DNA of 48,244 nt from Ophiosphaerella korrae (Eukaryota; Ascomycota; Dothideomycetes; Pleosporales; Phaeosphaeriaceae): NCBI GenBank assembly GCA_028456385.1, contig JALNQF010000317.1:1-48244 (forward strand). Direction: 5' to 3'. The translations under genes were made by a program, and so were the position numbers. This document shows, in pieces, positions 46,001-48,244 of this stretch (positions are counted from its first letter, which is position 1; the number at the start of each line of letters is the position of its first letter). The notes under the pieces were generated by a model. That model did no database searches. It had not been told where the DNA came from and worked only from the letters and a program-made list of their open reading frames with translations.

Positions 46001-48244
46001 TATTAATTATAGTTATATCTATAACTATATTCTTAATTGTTATCTCTTCTAGTTCTAGCGTAGAAGGTGTTATCTCGAACCTTATAGGTTCTTAGAATAG
46101 TTTTCCTTTAATTATACTTAGTTGTCGAGGGTACTTCTTTATAGTATAAGTTATTCTTTAGCCTTCTATAAACTTTTTTAATATAAAGTTCTTTATAGCT
46201 CTACTATTAATTATTAATTATACTTTCTTTCTTTAATAAGTGCCTATCTTTGTAATATATAAGCCTCTTATACTTTCTAGCCTTTCTTACTTTAGTATTT
46301 TTATAAATTATCTATCTTCCTTAGGCTATAGCCTTATTTTAAGTTTATATTCTTTATATTTTAGATATTTATTATACTTGTATTTGTACTATAGTCTTCT
46401 TTAGACGTATTTTTTAGGTAGTTTTAGTCTAGGCCTTATTACTACGTAACCTTCTTCTAGTATTATTTCCTATCCTTAGATATCTTCTACTAGAATTACT
46501 CTTATATAGTTGTAGCCTCTTTTTCTTATAAGCTATACTTTATTATTTACTTTAGGGTTTCTATATATTATATAATTCTTTTCTAGGTATAATATCTATA
46601 ATACTTTAAAATAGGCTAGATATTTTAGGTTTATTATTTTATTATCCTCTTCTTAGTAACTATCTATTCTAGGTCTTATATTTATTAGGACGTAGTATAC
46701 TATTAGTACTCGTAGTATATAGGCTTTATTAATCTATTACGTTTTTCTTATAAGGAACTACTATTCTCTTTATATAGGTATTCTTCTATTACGAGATACG
46801 AGCTTAGGAATAAGTAGGAGATAATTATTAATTAAAGAGCTATCTAAGCTAGGCTACTTATATATAGTAGAGTAGCTCGAATAGCTTATATAGCTCGCTT
46901 ACTACTATAGGCTTACCTAAATCGTATAGAGTAAAGCTCTAACTTACAATATCTTCTTACTATAACTATATATTACTTTATCTATTCTTAAAATAGTATA
47001 AACTTTATTTCTCTAAGATTACGTTCTTTTTAGTCTTCGTATACTTTCTCTATACTTATAACTAGTAAGTATTTCTAAACAAATTTCTATTCTTTATTTT
47101 ATTCCTCTATATCTATTATTGTATAGCTATTATAGCTATGTATATCTAGCTAGGCGTATTCTATACCTCTTATACTTTTCTATCTTTTACTTTCTTATAG
47201 TCCTTTAGAGGAAGCTGTAGTAGTCTCTTTATCTAGTACTAGTCCTTTAGCCTAGATTAATAAAGTCTAAAGCTCTTCCCTTTCTAAGTCTTCTATTAGT
47301 AGGTCTATTATATACGCTGTTTCTTCTAGCTATACTTTTGTTTTTTCTTTTATTACTACTACTCTATACTTTTATAGGAACTATTCTACTCTCTATTTAC
47401 TAAAAAAATATATATAGTAGTTGTCTTTGTAATAAAAGGTCTAATAGAGTATTACGTATTATATTTCTTTACTCCTAGCTACTTTTTCTTAAGGTTTAGC
47501 CTATACTTATAGTATTTCTTTCTTTTTCTCTATTATCTTTAACTAAGTTTCTTTATCTTTTTTATAGTCTTTATTTTTATAGTCTTTTATATAGTGTCCT
47601 AGTTTCCTATATTTATAATATACTATATCCTTTTTTTTCTTTAATTAGTAGTCTTTTACGTAGTAGCCTTTCTTACTATAGTTAAAATATATAAAGTCTT
47701 TATTCTTCTTTCTCTTTCTATCCTTGTTTATATTAAAGATTATAAGGTCTTTAGTATCTTAGTTTCTAGTTTAGCTACTATACTTGTTCTTTTTCTATTC
47801 TTAAAGGTTGTTATTAATTTAGATTACCTATTATTTTAGAGCTTCTAGTGTCCTAGGTTTCTCTATATATATTATTTCGTATTAAATTTTTGCGTTTAGT
47901 CTTTGTTTAAATTGTAATATAAGGGCTAATTCGTTTTATTCTATATTTTAGCTTAGTTATTTAAATTATAATATATATTCTAGGATACTCTTGTTTTGTG
48001 TAAGCCTTTCGAGTTTTTCTTAGCTTATTAAGTAATATCTATATCTCTAAATACTACTCTTATTTGTTTAGTAAAGTATTTATAGCTTCTAAAAATAGCT
48101 CTAGTTTTATCTTTTTAGGTTATTAGAGAATACGTTGTGTAATCTATCTAGTAGGGCTCGTACTATTTTATTGCGTCTTCTTTAAGGTGTAGTCTAATAT
48201 ATATTACCTTCTTTTCTTCTATATTAAAGTATAGTACTTGTATA
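42981..48244 (-). pseudogene. Element I gag-pol (5' end beyond window)
   Basis: Landmarks are chromodomain about 43009-43169, integrase about 43399-44309, RNase H about 44499-44869, RT about 45139-45709 with Y-L-D-N at 45291-45302, and protease N-S-R at 46200-46208. After a foreign insertion at 46787-46951, the knuckles follow at about 47600-47690 and gag continues to the edge. Apart from that 170-bp interruption (insertion plus TSD, which breaks the frame), the landmarks are in register. A short + strand open stretch at 45130-45357 is only the complement of this RT. Confidence 0.86.
46787..46951. mobile_element. MITE-like 165-bp insertion in element I (TSD TCTTC)
   Basis: All other copies read straight through this site (for example about 6311-6330 in A). 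Here 165 bp interrupt it, flanked by perfect TCTTC direct repeats (46782-46786 and 46952-46956). Removing the insert and one TCTTC restores the sister sequence. The ends form an imperfect terminal inverted repeat of about 20 bp: TATTACGAGATACGAGCTT versus TATTGTAAGTTAGAGCTTT read inward from the other side. Several mismatches are of RIP type. It has no coding capacity. It is probably a non-autonomous DNA transposon, though the superfamily cannot be fixed; a 5-bp TSD is also compatible with other classes. Confidence 0.6.

Larger units (their letters stand above)
41887..48244 (-). mobile_element. Ty3/Gypsy copy I, 3' part (runs off window)
   Basis: I is a minus-strand element inserted in the integrase region of H. 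The 3' LTR is 41887-42345, the antisense ORF about 42470-43000, and pol through gag continues to the window end. The left target flank is TAGGT (41882-41886). Its 5' LTR and second TSD are not in view. It carries a 165-bp foreign insertion at 46787-46951. Confidence 0.88.

Overview
The window reads as a RIP-degraded, AT-rich retrotransposon graveyard from a filamentous ascomycete (Pezizomycotina-type) genome. The basis is roughly a quarter G+C by eye, extreme TpA richness, almost no open reading frames, and Ty3/Gypsy protein motifs on both strands broken by C-to-T and G-to-A changes. Those changes are the signature of repeat-induced point mutation (RIP): His/Cys turn to Tyr, Gln/Trp codons to stops, Gly to Arg, Asp to Asn. 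I found no host gene, tRNA, rRNA or CRISPR array. Essentially every base can be assigned to a Gypsy (chromovirus) copy or to one small MITE-like insertion.

Layout. 1-441: + strand LTR cut by the window edge. 442-1414: minus-strand pol fragment (F). 1415-8447: element A (minus). 8448-9169, 16202-19341 and 33438-35551: three pieces of one older, different Gypsy element C (+). C is split by element B (+, 9170-16196, TSD CTATA) and by element D (minus, 19347-33432, TSD ATAAG). D is itself split by element E (minus, 25600-32624, TSD CTTTT). C's 3' end is cut at 35551 by element G (+). G is cut at 37507 by H (+), and H at 41886 by I (minus, running off the window). I carries a 165-bp MITE-like insertion (46787-46951, TSD TCTTC). 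The nesting C > G > H > I > MITE gives a relative order of insertion.

A, B, D, E, G, H and I are one superfamily. LTRs are about 390-460 bp (TG...CA). One continuous gag-pol frame encodes gag with two CCHC knuckles, a Cys/His-like linker, aspartic protease, RT, RNase H, DD35E integrase and chromodomain. Between the chromodomain and the 3' LTR lies an extra open frame on the OPPOSITE strand, encoding a Cys-rich module followed by a Lys/Leu-rich helical module. The two modules are in frames offset by +1 in all four copies where I checked (A, D, E, I). This antisense ORF and the swapping of U3 repeat modules between otherwise similar LTRs are the most interesting signals here. B and E are the best preserved: their internal regions are the same length (6141 bp), collinear at every landmark checked, and both keep the YLDD codons of RT.
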